NCBI GenBank assembly: GCA_032027085.1
Contig: JAVSMS010000001.1
Span: 1,566,332 to 1,630,331 of the forward strand
DNA length: 64,000 nt
From: Pseudorhodoplanes sp.
GTDB taxonomy: Bacteria > Pseudomonadota > Alphaproteobacteria > Rhizobiales > Xanthobacteraceae
Direction: 5' to 3'
A model generated the notes under the pieces. The model made no database searches. It had not been told where the DNA came from and saw only the letters and a list, made by a program, of their open reading frames with translations. A program made the translations under genes and the position numbers. Shown here one piece after another: positions 38,306-47,642 of this stretch; the first letter of the stretch is position 1; each line of letters begins with the position of its first letter.

Positions 38306-40897
38306 TCACTTTCCATTAGAAGTCATCCATCTCGCTATGCTGAAGCGAAATAGGTCGCCGGCCTTCAGCAAATCCAATTCCGCTGCGGTATCGATCCGTA
38401 CGACGGCATCATAGTTTTCGACCTTCCCCGCGACTCGCAAATAAACGCCACATCTCGGATGCGGCCGCACCGGCTCGCCTCTGAACTTGATATCGATCTG
38501 GGCATCGGTGCATCCACGCAGTTGCTCTCCGAGCCTGCGCGCGTCGGCGCTAGCCGACAATTGCACCGGCAGCACTCCGAGCCGAACCAGATTGCTCCGG
38601 TGAATGCGTTCGAAGCTTGCGGCGATGACCGCGCGGACGCCAAGCAGCGCCGTCCCCTTGGCCGCCCAATCACGCGCACTCCCTGTCCCATATCGCTCGC
38701 CTGCGACGATCACGAGCGGAACAGACTCGCCACGATAGCGTTCGGCAACCGTGAAAATGCGATCGATCTGTCCCGACGGCTGATGGAGCGTGAAAGACCC
38801 CTCTTTGCCATCAAGTAGCAGATTTTTCAGACGTTCATTGGCGAACGTGCCGCGCACCATGACATGATGATTCGCTCGCCGTGCGGCATAGGTATTAAAA
38901 TCTTTTTCGTGCACTCCGAGTTCCCGGAGATAGTCCGCCGCGACCGACTTGCTGCCGATCTTGCCGACCGGGCTGATGTGGTCCGTCGTCACGGCATCGC
39001 CGAGCACGAGGAGCGGCCGCGCCGCGACGACATCGACAAGCGCGCTGTCGGCCGGCGCCTCGAAGAACGGCGGCGGCACGAAGTAGGTCGACGAGGAACT
39101 CCACGGGAATTGGGCGCCGCGACAGGCCGGCAGATTCTTCCACGCCGCCGGCGAAACCAGCTCGGCCTGTCGGCCGCCTGCCTTTCTTGCCAGAGCCTTC
39201 ACTTGCTCCGACGAAGGCCACAAATCAGCCAGGTAAATGTCGGCGCCTTGAGCGGTTCGTGCCAGTGGGTCTTTCAGCAGGTCGATGTCGACCCGCCCCG
39301 CCAACGCGAAAGCGACGACCAGCGCTGGATTCATCAGGTAGGCCGACCGGATGGCCGGATGAATGCGCGCCTCGAAATTGCGGTTTCCCGAAAGTACGGC
39401 AATCGCTTGGCCGCCGTCTCTTGCGAGGCGCTCTTCGAGTCCGGGAGCGAGCCCGCCGGAATTGCCGACGCACACGGCGCATCCGTACGCCGCCACGACA
39501 AAGCCCAGCTCGGCGAGCGGTTCAAGCAATCCGACATCGGCAAGATAGCCGCTAACAGCACGGGAACCGGGCGCGAGCACCGTCTTGATCTGCCGGTCGA
39601 CTGTAAGCCCGAGCTTTCGTGCGTTGAGCGCGAGCAATCCGGCCGTGATCATGGATTCCGGATTTGCGGTGTTCGTGCAGGATGTAATCGCGGCCAACAA
39701 CACTCTTGCATCGAAAACGCCGCCCGTTTTTGGGACCGTTGTCGCCAATTCTGATAACGATACGCGTTCATCGGGTCGGGTCGGACCTGCGACGCAGGGA
39801 ACGACGTCTGACAAGTCGATGCAGATGCGGCGGTCGTACTCGATCAGTTCGGGCTGACCGCGGCCAAACAGACCTTGCGACGACAGATAGGTTCGAATGA
39901 GTTCGATTGCCGAACGCGGTCGCCCGCGGTCCGCAAGCCACTGCAGAACATCTTCGTCGGTAGGAAAGAGCGCCAACGTCGCCCCATATTCCGGCGCCAT
40001 GTTGGCGATCGTGCAGCGATCTGCGACCGAAAGATGATCGAGGCCATCACCAAAAAATTCCAGGAACGCGCCAACCACGTTTTCCGCGCGGAGCCGTTGC
40101 GTCAGCGTCAGCGCAATGTCAGCCGCCAGCGTGCCCGGGCCGGGCGAGCCGTGAAGCTCGACGCCGATCACTTCGGGGCGGGACAAGTCCTGCAAATCGC
40201 CGAGCAGAGCAGCCTCGGCTTCGATGCCCCCGACACCCCAGCCCAGCACCCCTAGGCCGTTGACCATCGGCGTGTGACTGTCTGTGCCGATGACGGTATC
40301 GCAGAAGACCCAGCCGTCCCGAACGGACACGATCTCCGCCAGCGATTCGAGATGCACCTGGTGGACGATGCCGTTCCCGGGCGGCACTACGGTCAAGCCA
40401 GGGAATGCCTGCTGCGCCCATTTCACAAAGACATATCGTTCAGCGTTCTGCTCGAACTCGGCAGCCAGGTTCTTTTCGAACGCGGCGGACGAGCCGTAGT
40501 GGTGGCTCTGCACCGAATGGTCCACGACCATCGCGACCGGGACGCGCGGCCGAACCGTATCGGCCGGCAGCCCCGCCCGAACTACTGCATCCCGGAATGC
40601 CGCCAGATCGGCAAGGAGCGGAAGACCGGCGGCGTCCTGCAGCAGCACACGCCCTACGGGAAACGCAATCGTGCTGTCGCCAGCACGCCCGCGCAGGATG
40701 CCAAGCGGCAGTTCTTTGGCGGCAAGGCCTGTCGCGCTTGCTCTCAATGCAGCTTCGAGAATGATCCGTATCGAGCGTGGCAGCGTCTCGGGCCGAATTC
40801 CGTGCTTGATGGAGAATTCCGGCACCGACACGATGCGAGCCGTGCCAAGAGTCTCGAACGACGCCGTTGAACGTCCGGTCACCTGTGCAGTCGTCAT
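38306..40897 (-). CDS. Aconitase-family hydratase (AcnA-like)
   Basis: The 863-residue protein is an AcnA-type hydro-lyase. Iron-sulphur ligands Cys407 (ITSCTNT), Cys473 and Cys476 (YGCAVCVGN) are intact. The swivel domain has GTGSARDWAAKG near 738-748; the usual second Ser of GSSRD is Ala741, while the preceding catalytic Ser740 and Arg742 remain. SGNRNFEARIHP also differs from the usual FEGRIHP. It lies last in an operon with a CoA-transferase and a citryl-CoA-lyase-like gene, so I think it acts on a citrate-like tricarboxylate of a catabolic route and is not the housekeeping aconitase. Confidence 0.85.
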   Translation of the reverse strand: MTTAQVTGRSTASFETLGTARIVSVPEFSIKHGIRPETLPRSIRIILEAALRASATGLAAKELPLGILRGRAGDSTIAFPVGRVLLQDAAGLPLLADLAAFRDAVVRAGLPADTVRPRVPVAMVVDHSVQSHHYGSSAAFEKNLAAEFEQNAERYVFVKWAQQAFPGLTVVPPGNGIVHQVHLESLAEIVSVRDGWVFCDTVIGTDSHTPMVNGLGVLGWGVGGIEAEAALLGDLQDLSRPEVIGVELHGSPGPGTLAADIALTLTQRLRAENVVGAFLEFFGDGLDHLSVADRCTIANMAPEYGATLALFPTDEDVLQWLADRGRPRSAIELIRTYLSSQGLFGRGQPELIEYDRRICIDLSDVVPCVAGPTRPDERVSLSELATTVPKTGGVFDARVLLAAITSCTNTANPESMITAGLLALNARKLGLTVDRQIKTVLAPGSRAVSGYLADVGLLEPLAELGFVVAAYGCAVCVGNSGGLAPGLEERLARDGGQAIAVLSGNRNFEARIHPAIRSAYLMNPALVVAFALAGRVDIDLLKDPLARTAQGADIYLADLWPSSEQVKALARKAGGRQAELVSPAAWKNLPACRGAQFPWSSSSTYFVPPPFFEAPADSALVDVVAARPLLVLGDAVTTDHISPVGKIGSKSVAADYLRELGVHEKDFNTYAARRANHHVMVRGTFANERLKNLLLDGKEGSFTLHQPSGQIDRIFTVAERYRGESVPLVIVAGERYGTGSARDWAAKGTALLGVRAVIAASFERIHRSNLVRLGVLPVQLSASADARRLGEQLRGCTDAQIDIKFRGEPVRPHPRCGVYLRVAGKVENYDAVVRIDTAAELDLLKAGDLFRFSIARWMTSNGK

Positions 40898-40941
40898 AGC
40901 GGCCCCTTGATCTTGCTGGTCGCCCTCACGAACAAAGGCGG

Positions 40942-42168
40942 CTAGCCACCCGACGATCCGGATACTGTCTCCCGGCCGGCAACGACAACGACACCATCTG
41001 CAGCCAGTTTCTCGATTTTTGTCTTGCTGAAGCCAAGATCCGACAACACTTCACGGGTGTCGGCACCGGTTTGCGGCGGATCGAGTCGGACGGACAAATT
41101 GGCGCCGGCAAAATTGACCGGCAACTTGGGAAGTGCCGTCTTGATGCCGTTAGGAAGCACCGTCGGCATCAGGCCGTCTGTCGCCAGCAAATGCGGATCG
41201 GTGAACAGGTCCTCCGCTCGCGCGATCGGTGCGAATGGAATGCGCGCGTCTTCCGCGAGCTTTAGCGCCTCATCGAGCGTGAGCTTGCCAAGTATCTCCG
41301 TGATGATCGGAAGCAGGATCGGACGGGCCTCGACGCGGGCGTTGTTGGTTGCGAAAGCCGGGTTGTCAAGCAAGTCTTGCCGCCCCATCAGGGCGCAAAA
41401 GCGCTGCCAGTGGCTATCGGTGGTGATGCCGATGAAGATCTGCCGGCTGTCCTTGAGCGTGAAGGTTTCATAAATGGCCCAAGCAGACACACGCTCCGGC
41501 ATCGGCGGAATGGGACCTGTCGATTGCGCGGCGTAACAGAGATGTTGCCCCATGAGAAACACCGCCGTCTCGAACAGGGCGGACTCGACGACACGCCCTT
41601 CCCCAGTGCGGTCGCGATCGCGCAACGCGAGAAGAATGGCGATGACGGCAAACATCCCGCCGGTGATATCAACGACCGACGTCCCTGCACGCAGCGGGCG
41701 TCCACTCGGGCCGGTCATGTAGGCCAGGCCCGACATCATTTGCACGACCTCATCGAGCGCCAGCCGGTTCTTGTAGGGGCCGTCGAGAAACCCCTTCAAG
41801 CTCGCGTATATAAGCCGCGGATTGAGCGCCATGACCGTTTCAACACCAAGGCCGAGACGGTCCATCGTTCCGGGCGCGAAGTTTTCGATAAGGACATCCG
41901 CCCGCCGCACGATGTCGCGCGCAATCTCCTGCCCCTCGGCCGTCTTCAGATTGATGGCGATGGACCGCTTGTTGCGGTTGAAATAGCCGAAATAGCCGGT
42001 ACCGAATCCCTTCAGATGGCGCGTCGGATCGCCATTGGGCGCGGGCTCGATCTTGAGCACATCCGCGCCGAAATCGGCAAGAATCATCGCGCAGGAGGGG
42101 CCCATCACTGTATGCCCGAAATCCAACACCCTCACGCCCGACAGTGGCAAGGTCCGCTTTGCATTCAC
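40942..42168 (-). CDS. Class III (CaiB/BaiF) CoA-transferase
   Basis: The 408-residue enzyme belongs to the formyl-CoA transferase family. The nucleophile Asp167 lies in VVDITGGMFA. The N-terminal PLSGVRVLDFGHTVMGPSCAMILADFGADVLKIEP and NRNKRSIAINLK are standard. It would move CoA from a donor such as succinyl-CoA to a carboxylic acid. The GTG start overlaps the stop of the upstream citryl-CoA-lyase-like gene by four bases (GTGA). That coupling suggests the two act in sequence: activation, then cleavage. Confidence 0.9.
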   Translation of the reverse strand: MNAKRTLPLSGVRVLDFGHTVMGPSCAMILADFGADVLKIEPAPNGDPTRHLKGFGTGYFGYFNRNKRSIAINLKTAEGQEIARDIVRRADVLIENFAPGTMDRLGLGVETVMALNPRLIYASLKGFLDGPYKNRLALDEVVQMMSGLAYMTGPSGRPLRAGTSVVDITGGMFAVIAILLALRDRDRTGEGRVVESALFETAVFLMGQHLCYAAQSTGPIPPMPERVSAWAIYETFTLKDSRQIFIGITTDSHWQRFCALMGRQDLLDNPAFATNNARVEARPILLPIITEILGKLTLDEALKLAEDARIPFAPIARAEDLFTDPHLLATDGLMPTVLPNGIKTALPKLPVNFAGANLSVRLDPPQTGADTREVLSDLGFSKTKIEKLAADGVVVVAGRETVSGSSGG

Positions 42169-43025
42169 GATTTTTTTTCCGACTTTTCGAGCTGTTGACG
42201 AACGGGCACCGGGCGCGGCGCAGGACCCTCGTAGCGATATCCCGTCGCCGGAGGCATTGGGCCTTTGATGCGGGCACCCTGGGTATGCTGCTCATAAGCG
42301 TGGGCCAGAATTCCAACCGAGCGCGACAGAATGAAAAGACCGCGTCCATGCTCCGGGCTGAAGCCAAGCTCGGAGTAGATGACGGCCGTGGCACCGTCGA
42401 TATTCATGGGCAACCGCCGGCCGGTTTTGCGTTCGAGCGCGCTCTCGCACGCCCGGCCGATTTCCGCGAACGTGCCGACGATCTCCTTTCTCGAAGCAGC
42501 CGCGTCGACCAGTTGGAGAAGCCGGATTGCCCGAGGATCGATGCGGTGGAAGCGATGGCCGAAGCCCGGGATATGCTGTCTTCTGTCTATGCGGCTGCCG
42601 ACTTCACGCTCGGCTGCCTCGTTGGCCGAGAGTCCTGCCTTCATGGACGAAGTAATGGCCGCATAGAGCTGCATCGCCTGCTGCCCGGCACCCCCGTGCA
42701 CATCGCCAAGAGCGTTCACGCCGGACGCCATTGCATTGTTGATGCCAACGCCGCAGGTCATGGACATGCGGGCAATCGCAATCGAGGGCGCCTGCGGCCC
42801 ATGGTCAACCGCGGCAACCAGCGCGGCCTCAAGAAGCTCGGCCTGCGCCAGGGAAGGCAGTTCTCCCCTGAGCATCAGCCAGATCATCTGCGGGAAGCTG
42901 CAATTCCCGATCAGGTCTTGGATGGGGTAACCGCGCATGCGGATGGATCCCGGCGCGATATCGATGATGGAGGTCCGCCACCAATCGTTTGGCGCCTCCT
43001 CACGGTCTCTTCTATCTGACGTCAT
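42165..43025 (-). CDS. Citrate synthase-fold protein, citryl-CoA lyase-like
   Basis: The 286-residue protein is a short citrate synthase-fold member. Catalytic-type histidines are His110 in GDVHGGAG and His157 in PGFGHRFH. It is much shorter than citrate synthase (about 430) and fits citryl-CoA lyase-like proteins, which cleave a CoA thioester into acetyl-CoA and a keto acid. The start at 43025 is the only good ATG that begins the conserved region. It lies directly upstream of, and overlaps, the CoA-transferase. The exact substrate is unknown. Confidence 0.78.
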   Translation of the reverse strand: MTSDRRDREEAPNDWWRTSIIDIAPGSIRMRGYPIQDLIGNCSFPQMIWLMLRGELPSLAQAELLEAALVAAVDHGPQAPSIAIARMSMTCGVGINNAMASGVNALGDVHGGAGQQAMQLYAAITSSMKAGLSANEAAEREVGSRIDRRQHIPGFGHRFHRIDPRAIRLLQLVDAAASRKEIVGTFAEIGRACESALERKTGRRLPMNIDGATAVIYSELGFSPEHGRGLFILSRSVGILAHAYEQHTQGARIKGPMPPATGYRYEGPAPRPVPVRQQLEKSEKKS

Positions 43026-43035
43026 GCCGGTCACC

Positions 43036-45003
43036 TCAGACTGTTCTGGCGAGTGCGTTGGCCGCGTAGGTCGCCTGCAACAGCGCGTGCGGAGCGTTCG
43101 CGTCGCCGATGCTGCGAACCGCGACGTCCGCTTGTTCGAAATCGTTGAGCATCTTGAGACGAGAAACGCCGCGCGTGGCGACGACGACGTGGGTGAACGG
43201 TCCGAGGATGGTTTCGCGGCCGACCGACGTTTCCCGCACGGTGACGGTGCCGCCATCATAAAGTACGGGCGCGGCGCGCGTCTGAATGAAGACATTGCGT
43301 TCGCGCAGCCTCTCGAACGCAATCATGCGGCTGTAAAGGTTGATGTCCCAAAGCGCCGTCTCGGGCTTGCCGACGATGCTTACCTCTGCACCGCTTGCCG
43401 CAAGCGTCTCCGCCGCCGTCAGCGTGCCCCAGCTTCCGGACAGGTCGTAAATCAGGACCGACCCACCGCGCCAGAGATTGCGATCCATAGCCAGCGCCTC
43501 CGTGACCGTAAGCGCCTTCGCGAGCCCGGGAATCGCGACGGCGTCCACCTCGGCGCCAGCGGCAACGACAACTAGATCCGCGCCAAATGCCCGGACGTCG
43601 TCGACTGTCGCTTCCCTCTCGCATTCGACGATCGCGCCCGACTCTAGAACTTCCCGCTCCAGATAAGCTTTCATCTTGCCGAGATCGCTGCGGCCGACAC
43701 CGGTCGCCGCGATCGTCAGCAGGCCACCAAGCGACGGGCTCTTCTCCCAAAGCGTCACACGATGCCTGCGCAATGCGGCGACGCGTGCGAACTCCATGCC
43801 GGCCGGACCTCCGCCAACCACAAGGATGCTCTTGCTCTTCTCAGACTGCGGCGGCGGGACGGGCCAGTCCTTCTCCTTGCCTACACGCGGGTTCATCATG
43901 CACGTGATCGGCCGGTGCAGTGCCAGTTGCTCGATGCAGAAATTCGACGCAACGCAGGGCCGGATGCGATCCTCGCGGCCTTCAAGCGTCTTCTTGATGA
44001 TCTCGGGATCGGCGATGTGCGCGCGCATCATGCCGACCATGTCGATCGCGCCGGTTGCTAGAGCTTCTTCCGCGTCCGCCAGCGTGGTGTAACGATTCGC
44101 AGTCAACATTGGCAGCGAGCCTATGGCGTCGCGCAGCCGCACCGTCAGATCGAGATACGGATGAGGCGGATAACTCATGTCGGCGACGTGGTAGCCGATG
44201 CTGGGCCAGTTGTAAGACGCCACCGATGCATTGATGAAGCTGACGCCAGCCTCCGTCGCCGCCCGATGGGCGATATGCCGGCTCGCATCGGCATCGAGGC
44301 CGCCCGTCATCAGTTCGTCCACGCTCAGCCGTACGCCCAACGGCGCACGGTCCCGGAGCTGATCAACTACCGCACGCAACACTTCCATCGGGAAGCGCAT
44401 CCGGTTCTCGTCGCTGCCGCCATACTCGTCAGTGCGGTTGTTCGACGCTGGCGAAAGAAACTGGTGCAACAGATGACCGTGGCCGAAATGGATCTCCATG
44501 CCGTCGAAACCCGCCTCGAGCGCCAGTTCGACCGCGTCGCGGTAGCAGGCGATCACTTCCCTGATCTCGCTCCGCGTCATTGCGTGCGGCATTTCGCCTG
44601 AGCCGGTCCACGGAATCGAGGACGGCCCCCACGCCGGCAGTCGTTCGACGAAGTTCTCGCTGTGCCGGCCAGCATGTGTGATCTGGACGAATGCCGGGAT
44701 ATTTTCGGCGTGAATGACATCGACAATCTTTCGCAACCCCGGCAGCGTGCGTCGGTCATTTCCGCTCAATCCGCCCGAACGGCCGAGACTGGTCTTATGC
44801 ACGCGCAGGCATTCGATGATGATCAGCCCGACGCCGCCCTTCGCGCGCTCGCGGTGATAGTTGACGTGGGTCTCGGTCGGGCGGAAGTCTTCCGCAAAAT
44901 TGGTCGTATGCGCCGGCACGAAAATCCGGTTCTTGATCTCCACCCTGCCGATCCGGAACGGTCGAAAAACGTGACCGTAGCGTTTGCGAATCTCGCTGTT
45001 CAT
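43036..45003 (-). CDS. Old Yellow Enzyme-type NADH:flavin oxidoreductase with FAD domain
   Basis: The 655-residue protein has an FMN-binding TIM barrel (1-370) and a C-terminal FAD/NAD(P) part with VVGGGPAGMEFARVAALRRH. It resembles 2,4-dienoyl-CoA reductase and trimethylamine dehydrogenase (IHFGHGHLLHQFLSP). The iron-sulphur site keeps Cys350, Cys356 and Cys368, but the second usual Cys is Ser353 (RPCVASNFC). It probably reduces a C=C bond or oxidises an amine in the cluster's pathway. It starts 17 bases after the SDR gene. Confidence 0.88.
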   Translation of the reverse strand: MNSEIRKRYGHVFRPFRIGRVEIKNRIFVPAHTTNFAEDFRPTETHVNYHRERAKGGVGLIIIECLRVHKTSLGRSGGLSGNDRRTLPGLRKIVDVIHAENIPAFVQITHAGRHSENFVERLPAWGPSSIPWTGSGEMPHAMTRSEIREVIACYRDAVELALEAGFDGMEIHFGHGHLLHQFLSPASNNRTDEYGGSDENRMRFPMEVLRAVVDQLRDRAPLGVRLSVDELMTGGLDADASRHIAHRAATEAGVSFINASVASYNWPSIGYHVADMSYPPHPYLDLTVRLRDAIGSLPMLTANRYTTLADAEEALATGAIDMVGMMRAHIADPEIIKKTLEGREDRIRPCVASNFCIEQLALHRPITCMMNPRVGKEKDWPVPPPQSEKSKSILVVGGGPAGMEFARVAALRRHRVTLWEKSPSLGGLLTIAATGVGRSDLGKMKAYLEREVLESGAIVECEREATVDDVRAFGADLVVVAAGAEVDAVAIPGLAKALTVTEALAMDRNLWRGGSVLIYDLSGSWGTLTAAETLAASGAEVSIVGKPETALWDINLYSRMIAFERLRERNVFIQTRAAPVLYDGGTVTVRETSVGRETILGPFTHVVVATRGVSRLKMLNDFEQADVAVRSIGDANAPHALLQATYAANALARTV

Positions 45004-45019
45004 TGCTCGACCTTCTCGC

Positions 45020-45682
45020 CTACGCCATCCACATTCCGCCGTTGATATCGATCACCATGCCGGTGATCGACTTGGCGTCCGGCGAGCACAGCCATCCCAC
45101 CGTACCCGCAATCTCGCTCGCGGCGACGATGTTGCCGAGCGGCATGGTCGCGCGCAGCTTCTCTATTTCCTCGTTCGACAACCGCCCCAGCATCGGCGTC
45201 TCAACCGGACCCGGCGCGATTGCATTCACGCGAACGCCGCGCGGCGCAAGATCCTTAGCGAGGTGCTTCGTCAGACCGATGATGGCCGCCTTCGCCGACG
45301 CATAAGCAGGGCCGGATAGGCGATTGCCGCCGTGCCGTCCGTTGACCGAGCTGAACAACACGATGGAGGCGCCACGACGCAGCAGCGGAAACGCCGCCTG
45401 GCATGCAACAAAGGCCGACGTCAGATTGTCGTCGAGCACGCGGCGCCATTCCGCGATCGTGCAATCCTCGATTCCGCCGACCCCGACGGAACCCGCCGCG
45501 TTGACAACAACATCGAGATGCGTGACGCCGGCCAGAACCTTCTTATAGTCATCGGAATTGGCCGCGTCCTGCCCTTGCTCGCGGTCAAGCGTGAAGAGCG
45601 TGTCGCCCCGCGATTCGAACCACTCAGCGCATGCCTTGCCGATGCCCCCGGAACCGCCGACCAAGAGGATGTTCCTGCTCAT
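45020..45682 (-). CDS. Short-chain dehydrogenase/reductase
   Basis: The 220-residue SDR has the nucleotide motif GGSGGIG at 9-15, NAAG at 61-64, and catalytic Tyr127 and Lys131 in YASAK. The C-terminal ITGMVIDINGGMWMA is typical of FabG-like members. It would oxidise an alcohol or reduce a ketone with NAD(P). Its ATG overlaps the stop of the OsmC gene by four bases, so it is translationally coupled in the leftward operon. Confidence 0.9.
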   Translation of the reverse strand: MSRNILLVGGSGGIGKACAEWFESRGDTLFTLDREQGQDAANSDDYKKVLAGVTHLDVVVNAAGSVGVGGIEDCTIAEWRRVLDDNLTSAFVACQAAFPLLRRGASIVLFSSVNGRHGGNRLSGPAYASAKAAIIGLTKHLAKDLAPRGVRVNAIAPGPVETPMLGRLSNEEIEKLRATMPLGNIVAASEIAGTVGWLCSPDAKSITGMVIDINGGMWMA

Positions 45683-46140
45683 TGGCCCGTTCCAGCGACA
45701 CTCTTGGTGATGCGCACATTGCCCCGTAGCGCGCCGGAAATGGGACATCGAGTATCGGCGATTTCCAACACCTTCTCGATCTCATCGACGGCCAGCCCGC
45801 TTATGCCGACAGACAAAACCATCTCTTCGATTTTCCAGGTCGTACCGTCTATCGCCAGCACGCAGGTCGCCTCCACATTGACCACAGCGTCATTTGCCGC
45901 CGGATACTGTGCCGCCATCGCGTCGAGGACAGAGCGCACCGACATGGCGAAGCAGGAGGCGTGCGAAGCGGCGAGCATTTCCTCAGGCGAAGTACTGGCC
46001 GACGCACTCTCGCTCTTGCGCGTCTCTAGCGAAACCGACATCTCCGGTGCCGCCTTCGACGCGAGCGCCAACTTGCCGACTCCGGCTTTCACCGAACCGA
46101 TCCAGTTCAAGCTGGCCCTTCTGCGCAATCTCGCAACCAT
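45679..46140 (-). CDS. OsmC-family protein
   Basis: The 153-residue protein is an OsmC/Ohr-fold member with two conserved cysteines, Cys63 in SHASCFAMS and Cys132 in TRCPIS. These could reduce organic peroxides. In a catabolic operon such a protein may protect against reactive by-products. The ATG at 46140 follows AAGGAG. It overlaps the SDR gene by four bases and lies 58 bases after the ABC transporter genes. Confidence 0.85.
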   Translation of the reverse strand: MVARLRRRASLNWIGSVKAGVGKLALASKAAPEMSVSLETRKSESASASTSPEEMLAASHASCFAMSVRSVLDAMAAQYPAANDAVVNVEATCVLAIDGTTWKIEEMVLSVGISGLAVDEIEKVLEIADTRCPISGALRGNVRITKSVAGTGQ

Positions 46141-46198
46141 CTGAAACTCCTTTCCGATCCATGTCGCGGGCGGCACCTGGCAGCGGCGGCCGCTTGGC

Positions 46199-46900
46199 CT
46201 AGACGCCGAGGTACTTCTCGTGCAGGTCCCTGCGGTGGTGAAAGTCGGCCGTCGTTGCTGAATAGACGATCTGGCCGTCCTCCATGATGTAATGGAAATC
46301 GCCGACGGCGAAGCACACACTCAGGTTCTGCTCGACCAGAAGCAGCGAAATGCCCGCCTTGCGAACGTCCTTGATAACCTCAACGATCTGATCGACGACG
46401 ATGGGTGCGAGGCCCTCCGTCGGTTCGTCAAGCAGCACGAGTTGCGGATCCGTCAGCAAGGCGCGGCCGATAGCGAGCATCTGCTGCTCGCCGCCAGAAA
46501 GCGCGTTGCCAGCATTGTCTTGGCGCTCTTTCAGGCGCGGAAACAGGTCGTAGATATCAGCGACTTGCCAGCGGGACTTCTTGCGCTGCGCGATTTCCAG
46601 ATTTTCGCGCACGGACAAGCTGCTGAAGATGCCGCGGTCGTCGGGCACGAGGGCCAGGCCCATCCGCGCTCGCGCGTCCGGAGTCAGATCGTCGAGCGGC
46701 TTGCCGTCAAGCGTAACGGAGCCGCTTGCGCAACGGCACAGGCCCATGACCGTGCGCAACGTCGTCGTTTTGCCGGCACCGTTGCGGCCGAGAATGGTCA
46801 CCGTGGAGTTCGGCGGCACCTCGAGCGACACGCGATGTAGCACTTCTCCGCCGCTGTAACCGGAGCAAACATCCTTAAGCCGGAGCATGGGAGGTCCCAA
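46199..46900 (-). CDS. ABC importer ATPase, LivF type
   Basis: The 233-residue ATPase has Walker A GRNGAGKTT, signature LSGGEQQM and Walker B LVLLDEPTEGLAP, all of the LivF branch. It would power the importer together with the LivG-type ATPase. It overlaps that gene; starts at 46900 or 46888 are both possible, and the overlap (26 or 14 bases) signals coupling. Substrates of this class include amino acids, amides, urea and aromatic acids, so the liv name only describes the family. Confidence 0.92.
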   Translation of the reverse strand: MGPPMLRLKDVCSGYSGGEVLHRVSLEVPPNSTVTILGRNGAGKTTTLRTVMGLCRCASGSVTLDGKPLDDLTPDARARMGLALVPDDRGIFSSLSVRENLEIAQRKKSRWQVADIYDLFPRLKERQDNAGNALSGGEQQMLAIGRALLTDPQLVLLDEPTEGLAPIVVDQIVEVIKDVRKAGISLLLVEQNLSVCFAVGDFHYIMEDGQIVYSATTADFHHRRDLHEKYLGV

Positions 46901-47642
46901 GATAAGCCGCCTTCACCGCCTCGTTGCGTTGAATATCGTGCGGCGCGCCGGTCACGAGCAGCGCGCCGCGAACGAGGACGGACACGGTCTCGGAAATTCC
47001 GAGAACGACGCTCATGTTGTGCTCAATGAGAATAACGAGGTGATCCTCGCCCAGCTTCTCGATCAAGCGGCGAATACGGGGAATATCGTCGATACCGACG
47101 CCGGATGTGGGCTCGTCGAGCAGAATGATGCCCGCCTCGCCCGCGACGCAAAGCGCGATATCCACGATCCGCTTGAGGCCGTGCGAAAGCTGCGATACCG
47201 GCGTGTCCGCAACCCTCTCAAGCCCGAAAAGGCCAATGAAGTGGCGGGTGCGGTCAGCAATGTCCGGATTGTGATCGGCACGGCGGAAGAACTGTGTGCG
47301 CTTTCCGCGCTTCGCCTGAACGGCCATCCTGATGTTTTCCATCACCGTTTCCTCCTCAAAGAGGGACGTGATCTGGAACGAGCGCGCGATGCCAAGCGAC
47401 AGGCGCGAGGAAGGATTGAGCCGCGTTATATCGCGGTTGCCCGCGAAGATGCGGCCGGTCGACGCCGGCAGGATCCCGCTCAGCGCGTTGAAAAAGGTCG
47501 TCTTTCCTGCGCCGTTTGGCCCAATAATGGAATGCACGCCGGGGCCTGTGCAGTTCAGGCTCACCTCCTGGACGGCGAGGAAGCGGCCGAAACGAACGCT
47601 GAGATTCTCGGTGCGAAGCGTCAGCATGTCAGGTTCGTGCAC
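46875..47642 (-). CDS. ABC importer ATPase, LivG type
   Basis: The 255-residue ATPase has Walker A GPNGAGKTT, a weak signature QLSHGLKR, and Walker B IILLDEPTSGVG. The C-terminal YLGTS marks the LivG branch. The signature LSHG in place of LSGG is common in this branch. It overlaps LivM at one end and LivF at the other, consistent with one transcript. Confidence 0.92.
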   Translation of the reverse strand: MHEPDMLTLRTENLSVRFGRFLAVQEVSLNCTGPGVHSIIGPNGAGKTTFFNALSGILPASTGRIFAGNRDITRLNPSSRLSLGIARSFQITSLFEEETVMENIRMAVQAKRGKRTQFFRRADHNPDIADRTRHFIGLFGLERVADTPVSQLSHGLKRIVDIALCVAGEAGIILLDEPTSGVGIDDIPRIRRLIEKLGEDHLVILIEHNMSVVLGISETVSVLVRGALLVTGAPHDIQRNEAVKAAYLGTSHAPA

